NCBI GenBank assembly: GCA_030386875.1
Contig: CM059576.1
Span: forward strand, 12,057,058 to 12,121,057
DNA from: Morinoia aosen
Taxonomy: Eukaryota > Arthropoda > Malacostraca > Amphipoda > Talitridae
Direction of reading: 5' to 3'
DNA: 64,000 bases
Positions 19,912 to 31,305 of the stretch are shown one piece after another. A program made the translations under genes and the position numbers. The notes under the pieces are model-generated. The model ran no database searches and was not told the DNA's origin. It worked only from the letters and a program-made list of their open reading frames with translations. Each line of letters starts with the position of its first letter. Positions within the stretch are counted from its first letter, which is position 1.

Positions 19912-21795
19912 CTAAGTTCACGTAGTTTCACATTCGTACTTGATGTTTTATACAACAGTGTATAACATATTTTCTTATATCTTACTCCACGTTCTATATC
20001 ATTAAGTTCCCGATAGAATTAATTCTTAAGAATCTATGGCACTCTGTCTATTCCGATTATTGTTTTTAATAATCAATGGAAAATTTCCGTTCTAATTGGT
20101 GCGATGTTTGGCTATAACAATCAATAACAATAACATACGCGTATGATAACAATAACACTATCTAACGTCTATTATGAAGTCTCCGGAAGCGCATGCGATG
20201 TTTTGTAATCATTATCTAACGTCAATATTTCCTTATTGGTGGAAACTTTGATGATTCTTTAATTTGATTACCGCTTAGATTCATTACCATTACTGCACTC
20301 ATTTTTCATTACCTACGAGGTAATAGTTTCGATTCTCATAAAATTTTCCGAAATTACCTTGCCGAGAAACTCGTGTTTTACTCGCAGTTAATCTATAATC
20401 CCTCTAATCATTAGATTTATTTAGTTGTTAGTGGTAATACTTTTGTGTATGCGCGACTTTACAAACGTCAAGTAACGATGTTCAAACAATTTGGTGATGT
20501 TTTCTGTAAAAGTGCTTACTGTGGCCACGATTCCGAAATTATCCATGTGATTACCTGATGTCTAAATTGTTTGTTATTTGCAAATTGTTGCGACGAGTGA
20601 TGACTATTTATTGCGAAGGAAATGTATAAAAAATAATTTGGGTAGTCGCGAGTCAAACTTGTTTTTTTTACCACTGGTGTTTTTATTAATGAGAATATCT
20701 GGCGTTTCATTTACATTCCTTTACCATGCTTTGTTGACGTTATTGTAAGTTCAATGGTTGTGCTGACTTTTGGTAGCAGCTAGAGTTTTATTTCTTTTCA
20801 ATTTGTTCCTTCAGTTTTAGTAATACCTATTAATCGTTTACCTTTGTGTTTTTTTTGTAACCATGGTTGTAAGTTGGTGTAACAGGCAGAGGTAAAACTT
20901 GAAATGTGCATTTCTTTTCGCCATTCACTGCGTATAAATGTGGTAATAACATTTTACTTTCCTTGTTTCCAAATTTTTGCAGTTTCTACATTTATCAATG
21001 CAATTTTTACTATGTTATCAAATAATTTATTTATTTTTCGTCTACTAACCGTCAAAAATTTGATGTCGCAGAATGGAAAGTTATTGCTAATGCAGGTCGT
21101 TAATGTGGTAATGAAAATTTACGTATTATTATTGGCGTTTTTGCGTATATACTTCTATAGTTGTTCCTAATTCGTGTTTTACTTATTGTTTAAGCGTTAA
21201 CTAATGCTACTCTGTGTTAGTTTCCGGTTCTATCTGCGAGGTTAAATTAGTAATTAATTTCTTTTTAGGTCATAACTAGCGTTTTTACAACCATGTGTCT
21301 ACTTGCGTTGTTTGTCTAGTACGAACTATGTATTGTGTAATGGTGTTGTACCGAGTAGTTTAATTTTACGTTTTGAAGAAAAGGGCATTTTTGTTATATC
21401 GCTTCAGCCGCCCTTATACTTTTGCTTTGCGTTGTTCTACTTAACACTTTTTGCTTTGCGTTGTTGTTTTCACCCGTTCTATAGTGTTGGGATTTTTTGG
21501 ACTGTGGCGGTCGGTGCTATCTGCGTTATTGATTAGTTTATTTCTGAATTCTGTTCAAACCTAAAAACTTGATTTACATTTTTTCCTCGGCCTATAATTT
21601 TCCGTATGGGGTAGGTATGTGCCTCCCTTCATACATTCATCATCCGAGCCGCGTAAAAGCGCTCGTCGTGTCTGAGCAATCGCATTTTGACTAAGCATTT
21701 CCCGCCGGTAGCACCTGACTAGCAAGCTCCGATCACCAGTAAAACTGATCGAAACGGTCCAGCGTTTCCTTCCCTACCTGGCGACAACGGTAACC
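19912..21795 (+). mobile_element. LTR-retrotransposon fossil: LTR-like segment plus primer-binding-like site
   Basis: The first about 670 bp match 63465-64000 in the same orientation (for example 'taattggtgcgatgtttg' and 'tgtggccacgattccgaaat'). The segment runs to 21777 and is followed by 'tggcgacaacgg', a typical start of an LTR-element primer-binding site. Composition and position suggest a long LTR with U5 next to the site. The two copies differ by many substitutions and by one length difference of over 100 bp, so it is old. No gag or pol follows. The element is broken, and its exact left edge is not resolved. Confidence 0.5.
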
Positions 21796-22067
21796 CCAGC
21801 CTCGGGGCTTACATCGGGCCGTACACTTCTCTGTGTTGTGAACCCAGTGGAGCTGGTGTGTGGTGCCTGCAACACGAAGTACGCGGCATCAGCTTGAGTG
21901 TTTTGCTACGAGGAGTGCTCTGCTATCCACGAAGTTACTGATCATCGTATAATGAAGAAAATAAGACCATTTCAAAGGGAACAGCCGCTCACATCAGTTA
22001 GACAAGCCAGCCAGGCAATGAAAGACTTTTGTTATTTACTGTTATTTTTCTGTTATATTTAGAAAAT

Positions 22068-22206
22068 TTTTTCTAAAAAGAAAAGAAAAGTAATATTAAC
22101 ATTAATATAAATAAATTATAAGATAAATAATATATATTCTTAATTTTACTATATATATAAATATATTTATATTAATCTTAACATAACTTTTCTTTTTTCT
22201 GAAAAG
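22068..22206. mobile_element. AT-rich foldback MITE, about 140 bp
   Basis: The left arm (22068-22112, with 'aaaagaaaagtaatattaac' then 'attaatataaat') and the right arm (22165-22206) are inverted copies, so the segment can fold into one long hairpin. The loop is an AT tract. No target duplication is certain. Confidence 0.6.
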
Positions 22207-22381
22207 CTGATGACGTCACCACCCCGCCACTCAATTTCGCGGCAGCGATGCACTGGCTGCCGTACATATGATTGCACCATGGCTCAACTGCTAAGTTTCC
22301 TCACGTACGTATTTATTAATAATTGGAAGCCGTCCGGAAATTTCTATTTTGAAGAACTGTGTAAATCTTGCCTGAAAGGCT

Positions 22382-22505
22382 TAAGGGCTGATTCACACCA
22401 TAGTTCCGGTCGCGTTTCGTTCTCGATCCAGTCACGCTCCGGTCGCGATACCGACAAAAGATATTTTGACCGCGGCGAGAACGTAGCGAGACCTGACCGG
22501 CACTG
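22382..22505 (+). mobile_element. MITE-like copy, GGGCTGATTCACACC family
   Basis: Begins 'agggctgattcacaccatag' and continues with 'ccggtcgcgtttcgttctcg'. An inverted, diverged version of the latter ends the copy ('gagacctgaccgg'). An inverted copy of the left end lies at about 23470-23522. This could be two foldback elements in opposite orientation, or the two ends of one 1.14-kb element. Confidence 0.55.
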
Positions 22506-22689
22506 CCAGTGTTAACTCACAACGAGGTCCGGTTCAGTCTGTAGCCTAACCAGCAGGATAGCAACCAGCAGGATAATTATGATTTGTCTGCATTATAGAA
22601 AAATAGTGCAGAAAAAAGAATACATTTTCTTGTTTTGTGTATTTATTTTTATTTTTTTTCTTTCTGAGTCCTTCTTAGTAGCTCAATCA

Positions 22690-22960
22690 ATTAAGGCACT
22701 TCGGTTAGGATAGGATGGGTTAAGTTAAAATATGTTCTGTTAGAATTTGTTAGGAAATGTTGACCGATTTTTTTTCACGGATCCACCTACCCTAACGATG
22801 ACGTTGGTTAAAGTTAGGCTAGGAAAGGATAGGTTAGGTTAGGATTGGTTAAGATATGTTAGATTAGGATAGATTTGGTTAGCATAGGTTAAGACAAAAT
22901 AGATTAGAATATGTTTGGTTGAGATGGGTTAGGTTAAAATATGTTATTTTAAAATGAGTC
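22690..22960 (+). repeat. degenerate TTAGG/GGTTAGG-like tract
   Basis: Interspersed 'ggttagg', 'ggatagg' and 'ggttaag' words on a T-rich strand. They resemble the arthropod telomere repeat but lack regular periodicity. Confidence 0.5.
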
Positions 22961-23394
22961 ATGTAATGCTGGCCTAATTTTTTCATGGGTCCACCTAGCT
23001 TATTGATGACAATGTCCGTGGAATTTCCACCGGTCCTGCTAGTCTAAATCAATCCTTGAATAACAAGGAAACATTTGAGCCACGCTTTTTTTGACAGTCA
23101 ATCATTCTCTTGAAGTGAGTGTTTCTCTGTTTCGCATTTACACGTCATTTTCAATTTATGATAGCGTTTTTCATATTTTCTAGTGTTCATCCGAAAATAC
23201 TTGAAAATTTTAGTTTCATCATCAATAAGATATGCATATAACATGGGAACTCTCCTTCACTCTTTCTATCTTCTAGGATAGGATGAACACACTATCTCTT
23301 CCTTCTTTGCTTTCTTTCTTCTTCTCCATCATCGAGTGCAATTGCTATCACTGCCAAATGGGATCAAGAAAAGTCACTCATGCTTCGCCACTGA

Positions 23395-23525
23395 TGATAC
23401 GGAAGATACAGCAGCGAGAACGGTCCGTGACCAGACCGAAAATGTGAATGCCCAGGGCTGGGAACGAACCGTGACTGGATCGAGAACGCAACGTGACCGG
23501 ACCTATGGTGTGTATCAGCCCTGAT
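23395..23525 (-). mobile_element. MITE-like copy, inverted partner of 22382-22505
   Basis: Read on the minus strand it opens 'agggctgatacacaccatag' then 'gtccggtcacgttgcgttct', matching the left copy over about 55 bp. Internal direct repeats of 'ggtcacg..cgttctcg' are present. Confidence 0.55.
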
Positions 23526-25234
23526 AGTCACGCCATAAGTAAAATATGCGTGCATGCCTAACAAAACCGTCAGATTAAACGATGCAAAGCCCTAATTTCG
23601 ACTTGCATCTTCATTTGAATTCTCTAATTCAAATGTTTCGTGTAGAGTGGGTGAAAGGAAAACTCAAATGAAAGTCCGCACATTGCTACTGCATATTTTA
23701 TAAAAACACTAGGTAAATTGTGATTCGGAATGGATACGCCATAGGGTAAAATTACGCTGATAAAAAATGTTTTCCACTTCAAGAAAACTCTCCAAGTCGA
23801 GTATATTACGGGTTAGACGATTTCTCGAAGGAAGTAGGTAAAGTACTTCTAAAAACCGTGGTTCCTTTATTAACAAAACTAAGAAGAAAATACCGAGACC
23901 TGAATGATTTGATGTAGGAGCAGCTACGCGCAAATTGTTAAAGCTGTTTCGAAACATTTCCAACCAATTCAAGCGGTATATATGAAAATATCACGTGATT
24001 GTAAAAATAGGCTCCCACAGACAACGTGAACTGTGTACAAACATCTCTACGGACGTTGTGCGTCGGGGTACACTAGGTCTTCGTCAGGAATCATCGTATT
24101 CGCTGAGTGTGCCTGATGCACAGAAGTGCGACTTTTCGATTCCATTTTCGACTTCGATTCGATTTCTACTTGAAAATGTCTTGAATATTCAAGAAAACAG
24201 ATTTCCAACAAATTCCCAGTCATGCTTCCTCTCAACAAATTGAATAATCATTGTTATAATAGATTTATCACTTCTTGTCAAATTGCACTTCATATGAATA
24301 ACCAGCATCCCTGCAGAGAAAGTGTGGCTGCCATATTGACTACAGGAATATCGGCAGTATTGCTACAGTCAGTCTAGCAGCTACACATTTCCCCACTGAA
24401 ACTCCCTCAATACACGGACTAATGCATTTAGCTAAGTTACATGGGAGAAAGCATTCTTACTTTCATATTTCTACGGTGAATACAGAATAGACCAGATGTT
24501 TTTTGAGGCCTCCCGAACAGCAGCAAAAGTAGCCAAAGGAGGAAGGAGGAAGGCCCCATATAGTATGGAGTTAAGGAAAAGCGGATTCTGAGCGCAGAAG
24601 GAGCATAGAAACAATAAATTGAGAAAGAAGTCCATGAAGCATGATCAAAGTTAAAGAAGAAAGTAGAAGGTGCTGAAAAACAGCAAAGCAATGAACCGGA
24701 AGAAAAGGTGGTCCTTAACACAATAAAAGAATTATATTTTTACAAAAAGCAGGCCAACCCAAATAACTCTCAGCTCGGGCCTCACACATTCCCCCAGGGA
24801 GTGCTAATTCTCATAGATAAAATAATTGTGTCCCCCTGAGGGGAGTGAGAAAATGAAACAATAAAAAAGTTGAGGAGAGCGGGAGGAGCTTAAAAAAGAG
24901 GAGCAGTGAACCGAAGAGGAAATTGTCCCTAGCACAAACCTATTCTATTGAAGCACAGGTTCACCAACTCCATGGAGCTAAAAATGATTCCATGGATGCC
25001 TTAATGGAGATAAAAATGGGGTTCAAATTGAAGACTGAAATTTAGTTAGCAAGTTTAAGCATTTTTAAGCTCTGGACAGTGTTGTGAACGATGGCACTTG
25101 GCATTCAACCCAAGAAGTCCTCTTTGTATAAATAGCTGCGTTTATCACCATGAATTGGGGTAGCTCATGTTAAATACATAGCAACACGCTAGCCACACAG
25201 TAACACCTTGCAATAAACCCTTCACGCGGCATAC
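23526..25234. other. non-coding, nothing recognised
   Basis: Includes a purine-rich stretch at 24480-24900 and short frames under 95 aa without domains. No repeat family recognised. Confidence 0.4.
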
Positions 25235-25318
25235 CTCAACACCTTCAGCAAGTATACCCTCTGCGTCAGGGTCGGCAGGGTCACTGAAGTGAAGCACAAG
25301 AGCAGGTCCAGCCTCTTC
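25235..25318 (-). CDS. candidate host exon, 84 bp, unidentified protein
   Basis: The minus strand shows an acceptor ('attcgtgatttccag'), then 28 open codons starting EEAGPALVLHFSDPADPD, then a donor (GAG|GTATGC). Both introns would be phase 0. An alternative donor 8 bp earlier (AAG|GTGTTG) exists. Codon use is GC-rich compared with its flanks, which supports coding. I do not recognise the family, and no neighbouring exon could be assigned. Confidence 0.35.
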
Positions 25319-25339
25319 CTGGAAATCACGAATGTCTCA

Positions 25340-25960
25340 AGACCACTGCCATAATACGATCCAAGGCTAACCCAAGTTAAAAAAAAATTGGTATCTTCAA
25401 GCCAAATAAATATATGTCATGTGTAAAGTATACTGTGCAATTTCTCCACTTACTCTTTAGTGTTCGGTGCTTTGCGTAATCCGGCAGCTGCTGCAACTAA
25501 TTATCAAAAAATGCCACAAACTGCTCAACATGGGTTTGAGGACTTACACACGAGTATACAACTTTAGCCTTCTAATAAGAACATGTTTTGACCAGCAACT
25601 TGAATTAGAATGTAACTAACAGATGAAGCTAAATCCTATTTTGAATATGAACTGATTAGTATAAAACCTTGTAGCATGAAGTGTTAGTTATACTTTTAAT
25701 ATGCAGGTAACTGCCCATGAAAAAAATAAATTCATCAATGCTTATCGATTACAAGTATATATATGTATTTTACACGAATATACGGGATCGTTAATAAATA
25801 TCATAACAACTTAAAATGAATGACTAACTGTTAGGGATGAGAACCTATTTCTAGCCACCTGCAAGAATACTTCTACATTGACACGACGACTACGAATTGC
25901 TGCTTATGACTACCACTAAGTGCAGGAGTTGGAGAGAAAATAATGGAACAACCTAGGAAA
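25340..25960. other. non-coding, nothing recognised
   Basis: AT-rich; no ORF or repeat recognised. Confidence 0.4.
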
Positions 25961-25964
25961 ATCA

Positions 25965-26216
25965 ACAAAGTGTATTATAGTATATGGAGTAGGTCAACTT
26001 TTTGAGGCAATTACAACCTCAATTCTCCGAGGCATTGGTTCATACAACTTGTGAATTGTTCCCAAATAAAATTTGAGTTAATTCTTCAGCTGCAACACCC
26101 TCCACGTATTTTAGACCATGCTGGCGAAAATCGATTTTTAACTTAACGCTCTACACCCGACCATAAAGGCTCAATAACGTTGAGGTCTGGAGACTGTGGA
26201 GGCCAGAAGAGATTCT
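25965..26216 (-). pseudogene. Tc1-like transposase C-terminal fragment
   Basis: The minus strand reads 'FWPPQSPDLNVIEPLWSGVE', the classic Tc1-family block around the last catalytic acidic residue. A degraded tail follows with 'IWEQFTS', 'PMPRRIEVVIASK' and 'PTPY', which matches the end of Tc1 transposases. Stop codons and at least one frame change break it. Only the last 80 or so residues are preserved. Confidence 0.85.
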
Positions 26217-26543
26217 CAACTTCATTAAAATTTCATGCACATCGTACGAGAACTATACACTTTTTACGAACACAACGAAAATTTGAAACTCAATTTTTGA
26301 AACTTAAAAAAAAAACTCCGTAGACTTAAATGCAAAAACTGAACAAGTCTAAGGACTGGGATCTCCTCGTTTAAGTTATTGCACCTAGAGAGAACGAGGA
26401 GTTCCCACACACCGAGGTGATCTGGTGCAGGTGTTCCTTGAGCTTTGCTTCCGACCAGTAACATCGCCTGCTCTTTTCCGTAGTTTTTGGTTTCTGCCAT
26501 AACTTCCGAACGGACGATTTGCGGTCCATACACGAAACTTGTG
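26217..26543. other. unclassified flank of the 29-bp array
   Basis: A minus-strand frame of 103 aa (26264-26575) has no recognised domain and may be an old interspersed repeat. It runs into the first array unit. Confidence 0.3.
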
Positions 26544-28285
26544 AAAAAGGCGATGTCAAGAGATGCCTCACACAAAAGGCGATGTCAACAGATGCCTCAC
26601 ATAAAAGGCGATGTCAACAGATGCTTCACATAAAAGGCGATGTCAACAGATGCCTCACACAAAAGGCGATGTCAACAGATGTCTCACATAAAAGGCGATG
26701 TCAACAGATGCCTCACACAAAAGGCGATGTCAACAGATGCCTCACACAAAAGGCGATGTCAACAGATGTCTCACATAAAAGGCGATGTCAACAGATGCCT
26801 CACATAAAAGGCGATGTCAACAGATGCCTCACATAAAAGGCGATGTCAACAGATGCCTCACACAAAAGGCGATGTCAACAGATGCCTCACATAAAAGGCG
26901 ATGTCAACAGATGCCTCACACAAAAGGCGATGTCAACAGATGTCTCACATAAAAGGCGATGTCAACAGATGCCTCACATAAAAGGCGATGTCAACAGATG
27001 CCTCACATAAAAGGCGATGTCAACAGATGCCTCACACAAAAGGCGATGTCAACAGATGCCTCACATAAAAGGCGATGTCAACAGATGCCTCACATAAAAG
27101 GCGATGTCAACAGATGCCTCACATAAAAGGCGATGTCAACAGATGCCTCACATAAAAGGCGATGTCAACAGATGCTTCACATAAAAGGCGATGTCAACAG
27201 ATGCCTCACATAAAAGGCGACGTCAACAGATGCTTCACATAAAAGGCGATGTCAACAGTTGCCTCACACAAAAGGCGATGTCAAAAGATGCCTCACATAA
27301 AAGGCGACGTCAACAGATGCTTCACATTAAAGGCGATGTCAACAGATGCCTCACACAAAAGGCGATGTCAACAGATGCCTCACATAAAAGGCGATGTCAA
27401 CAGATGCCTCACATAAAAGGCGATGTCAACAGATGCTTCACATAAAAGGCGATGTCAACAGATGCTTCACATAAAAGACGATATCAACAGATGCCTCACA
27501 TAAAAGGCGATGTCAACAGATGCCTCACATAAAAGGCGATGTCAACAGATGCCTCACATAAAAGGCGATGTCAACAGATGCCTCACATAAAAGGCGATGT
27601 CAACAGATTCCTCACACAAAAGGCGATGTCAACAGATGCCTCACATAAAAGGCGATGTCAACAGATGCCTCACATAAAAGGCGATGTCAACAGATGCCTC
27701 ACATAAAAGGCGATGTCAACAGATGCCTCACATAAAAGGCGATGTCAACAGATGCCTCACATAAAAGGCGATGTCAACAGATGCCTCACATAAAAGGCGA
27801 TGTCAACAGATGCTTCACATAAAAGGCGATGTCAACAGATGCCTCACATAAAAGGCGACGTCAACAGATGCTTCACATAAAAGGCGATGTCAACAGTTGC
27901 CTCACACAAAAGGCGATGTCAAAAGATGCCTCACATAAAAGGCGACGTCAACAGATGCTTCACATTAAAGGCGATGTCAACAGATGCCTCACACAAAAGG
28001 CGATGTCAACAGATGCCTCACATAAAAGGCGATGTCAACAGATGCCTCACATAAAAGGCGATGTCAACAGATGCTTCACATAAAAGGCGATGTCAACAGA
28101 TGCTTCACATAAAAGACGATATCAACAGATGCCTCACATAAAAGGCGATGTCAACAGATGCCTCACATAAAAGGCGATGTCAACAGATGCCTCACATAAA
28201 AGGCGATGTCAACAGATGCCTCACATAAAAGGCGATGTCAACAGATTCCTCACATAAAAGGCGATATCAACAGATGCCTCACATT
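26544..28285. repeat. 29-bp satellite, about 60 units, with a 638-bp higher-order duplication
   Basis: The unit is 'aaaaggcgatgtcaacagat' plus 'gcctcacat', with an exact 29-bp period. Variants (cacac/cacat, gcttc/gcctc, gacgtc, cagttg, gatatc) act as markers. The string of variants at 27191-27445 is repeated exactly at 27829-28083, an offset of 638 bp or 22 units. This shows unequal exchange of a 22-unit block. Plus-strand frames of 84-105 aa here are by-products of the repeat. Confidence 0.97.
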
Positions 28286-30193
28286 TTGATGAGAAGCTTC
28301 TTTTTTGCTGCCAGAAGCGTCAAAACGAAGCATCTAAGTATGCTTGATTCAGTATTTGCGGTAGTTTTGTAATTTTCTGCCATCGGCCGAAAAGAGGCGA
28401 GATGGCCGGGTGTGAGGAGTGAAAAAGAACATATCGTAGAGAAATGTGTGTGGACGCAAAAGGAATTAAACTTGTCTCTGGACATGGATGCAATGGAAAA
28501 CAAATTTTAGTGCTGACATACAAGAAATCATATTTCTGTAAAGACAGAACAAATATTCATGTTAAAAAATTAGAAGAGAATCCCATTCTTCACTAAAACA
28601 TTTCTTCTTCGGGCTTATAAAGTAACCCAAATATGTTTGGGGTAGAAAATCAGAATAACTCTTTATAAACAAGGAGACTTGTGAAATTCTTTAGGCAGTG
28701 AAAATGAAGCCTTCAACCCTATAAAATCAAGTGTTCTGCCTTATGAAATGAGGTATTCAGCCCAACATAGACTTAAGCTTCCTAAAATAAAGAACATAGC
28801 CTTATAGCATGAATCCTCAATTCCTCACGAAGAAACTCATGAGATCAGGCGTATTTTGATTTCGCATTTGGCTTTAAATTAATTCCAGATTGACTTAGAA
28901 ACACTAATTATTTGGCCAAATTTAAAGGGATAATTTTTTGAATAAAAATAAGAAATATTACTTAAATGATGTCCAAAAAATATCCGTTAAGAAAAAAATT
29001 AGATTTTTACTCATAAGCTCATCACATTTAGTGTAAATTTCATGTCATTGAATTCCAGTTACAAATTTTATGTTTGAAAAACATTTGTAACCGTCTAAGT
29101 AATCTGCTGACAGAGAAAATGATATTGCTCATACCAGAAGAAATATTTTTATTGGGGAAAATTATGTCTCACTGTAAACAGTGTGTGTTTTAGAGTGAAA
29201 ATAATTATGGTTGCCCTAAATGTCATTTTCACTTCAGGAATGCTCGGGTGTGGTTTCATTAATTGATATTTTGCAAAGGAAAGTCAAAAGGTGCAGAAGA
29301 CATTCCAAACCTTAAGTTCAACTCCTCTATGTCTACTGCGTCAGGAAGAACTAAAGTTCAGTTTTCAACTCAAAATTGCAGTAAATTTTAGTTAGCAATT
29401 TTGAAAGTAGCAAACATGAACTGAATGGCGCCTTCATTTAGTTTTGGTTATTAAAATAGAGTTCGTGAATACTGGTCGGTCGGCAGCGATATGAAAATCT
29501 CCTCCGTGGCCACCGGTGGCGCACGTCGCAGCCAAAACGCTGAGAACATTCGACATGTCCTGATGCGAAAATTTAAATTACAAAAAAATAGTATATTACA
29601 AAATAGAAATTGTATTAAATAATATATTAAAAATAAATTACATAGTATACAATGTTTCAAAATAAAGTGAAATATATAACACTATTTTTTTACCAAAATG
29701 CCACGAAATGCATTCGCAAAACCAAAGAAATATCAAAAGATGTCCATTTGATGCATAAAGTGTTTTCAAAAGCTGCAAAACACTCACGCTATTTCAACAG
29801 TCCAGCATTCAACTGTAAAAGCAGTTTCGAAATTTGGAATTTTATCACCTGAGCTGCTTCAATAATCAGAACTTCACCACTGGAGCTGTATCGAGTGTCG
29901 GCATTGAAGCGTTTAAGCTGTTCCAAGAGACATGCCACAAGCGAAGCTGTTGTAACAGCCAGCTCTGCGCCGTCGAAGCTGTTTCACACTAGAGCAAGGG
30001 TGAGCCCCTGCAGCGGCCATTTACCGGAGCTGGCAAATGGCAAGCATTTGACTGGAGCTCAGATGGCAGGTTTGGAGCAGCTGTGTGAGCAGCTCGGGGC
30101 AGCGAAAGGCAGACAATGATGCTGCAGTTGTATGTCTGGGACATGCTACGGCAGTACTGAGATGTGCACATGGCACACATGGCTGAACGTATA
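28286..30193. other. non-coding, nothing firmly recognised
   Basis: A faint 40-bp periodicity of 'gccttataaaatgag' type lies at 28690-28830. Degenerate 'gagctgtttc' words occur at 29850-30110. Short frames under 75 aa have no domain. Confidence 0.35.
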
Positions 30194-30881
30194 CCGGGTG
30201 TCCCACAAAAATGCCCCCAACTTTTTAATTGATTATATCTTCGCTATAAATTAACATATTTTAATTGTTTATTTTACAATGTAGTGAATTGGTTTTTCGA
30301 ATAATTTAAGTTATTCAAATTCGGTTTAATAACCAGTTTGCAATGATCGATTTACTAAATGAAGTAGAAAAACTAATTGTTCAAAGAAAAAGTTTTAAAA
30401 ACAGCACTGGTGTTCTTCATTTCTCAATACCTAGGTGTACAGTTGAAAATAATTTCGCATGTTGTATCCTACACACCACCAAGCATGTATCACCGCCTTC
30501 ACTAATAATCTTCTACCCCGAATTGTGTTTCAAGAACTGAAAGAAAACGGTGAAATAATGCGCAAAACTCGTCGCTCAATGGTGGCTAGAAGTAATACTT
30601 GCCCTGAGAGAAATGAAGGGTTTGTCGCAGGATAATAAATTACTTCATTCATTTAAACTTTATTTAAGGTAATGATTTTATACTCTTTTGAGTTTTTGTT
30701 AGGTATGTTTTCTGGAAATTACAAAATAAAGAAGAATATCAATATTGTTTTAAAAACTTTTCCTCTGAACAATCAGTTTTTCTTTCCTTTCAGTAAATCG
30801 ATCACTGTTAATTAAAATACGTTACTTTGAAGCGAAGATATAATAAATTAAAAATTTGAGACATATTTGTGGAACGCCCGC
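30194..30881. mobile_element. non-autonomous DNA transposon with long terminal inverted repeats
   Basis: The left end 'ccgggtgtcccacaaaaatg' and the inverted right end align, and similarity continues inwards: 'ttatatcttcgct', 'atcgatttact', 'agaaaaact..ttgttca'. The arms are about 210 bp (left, with about 60 bp extra) and 140 bp (right). A TA precedes the left end. A short internal frame near 30540-30640 ('MRKTRRSMVARSNTC') may be a transposase tail. The superfamily is not certain; Tc1/mariner-like is plausible. Confidence 0.65.
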
Positions 30882-30967
30882 TTCATTTCTAGGTTCCGAG
30901 AAGAATCTAAAGATTCAAATGCCTAGTAAATTATACATTTATTATGATTGTTTATTCATAGTATTTT

Positions 30968-31305
30968 AGATGGCCTTGCAGTGGCTGAGTAGACACAGCG
31001 CTTGCGTGCCACGCTTCCTGCACAGGTTTGGACCCTGTGGTGGCGCAGCAGTTTCCGTGCAAACGCTGACGCTGCAAATCAGGGTCGTGCCTGCAGTGGG
31101 GTCGCTGACCTCAAGGAATGTTACCTGGGCACTATACGAGAGGGAAACAAGGCCTTAAAAGCTCGTGCGTGACTGGGACCTGAGGAACTCCTATGACGTA
31201 CATCCCTGTGAAAGTATCATTTCAATGATACTCAGCCACTCCCTCCAGCGTTTGATTTGATCATTGATACTCAGCCATTGATACTCAGCCACTACTCAGC
31301 GACAC
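30968..31305 (+). mobile_element. tRNA-derived SINE
   Basis: The head carries RNA polymerase III promoter boxes: an A box 'gtggctgagtag' at 30981-30992 and a B box 'ggtttggaccc' at 31025-31035, both close to consensus and suitably spaced. An unrelated body follows, then a 3' tail of short repeats ('tgatactcagcca' at about 31226, 31264 and 31278). The 62-aa frame over it is accidental. The source tRNA was not determined. Confidence 0.65.

Noticed and set aside
22690-22960. Telomeric TTAGG array
   Set aside because: The words are irregular and diverged, with no uninterrupted TTAGG run. It is more likely a simple-sequence tract.
26544-28285. CRISPR-like direct repeats of 29 bp
   Set aside because: The units are contiguous with no unique spacers, and the genome is eukaryotic.
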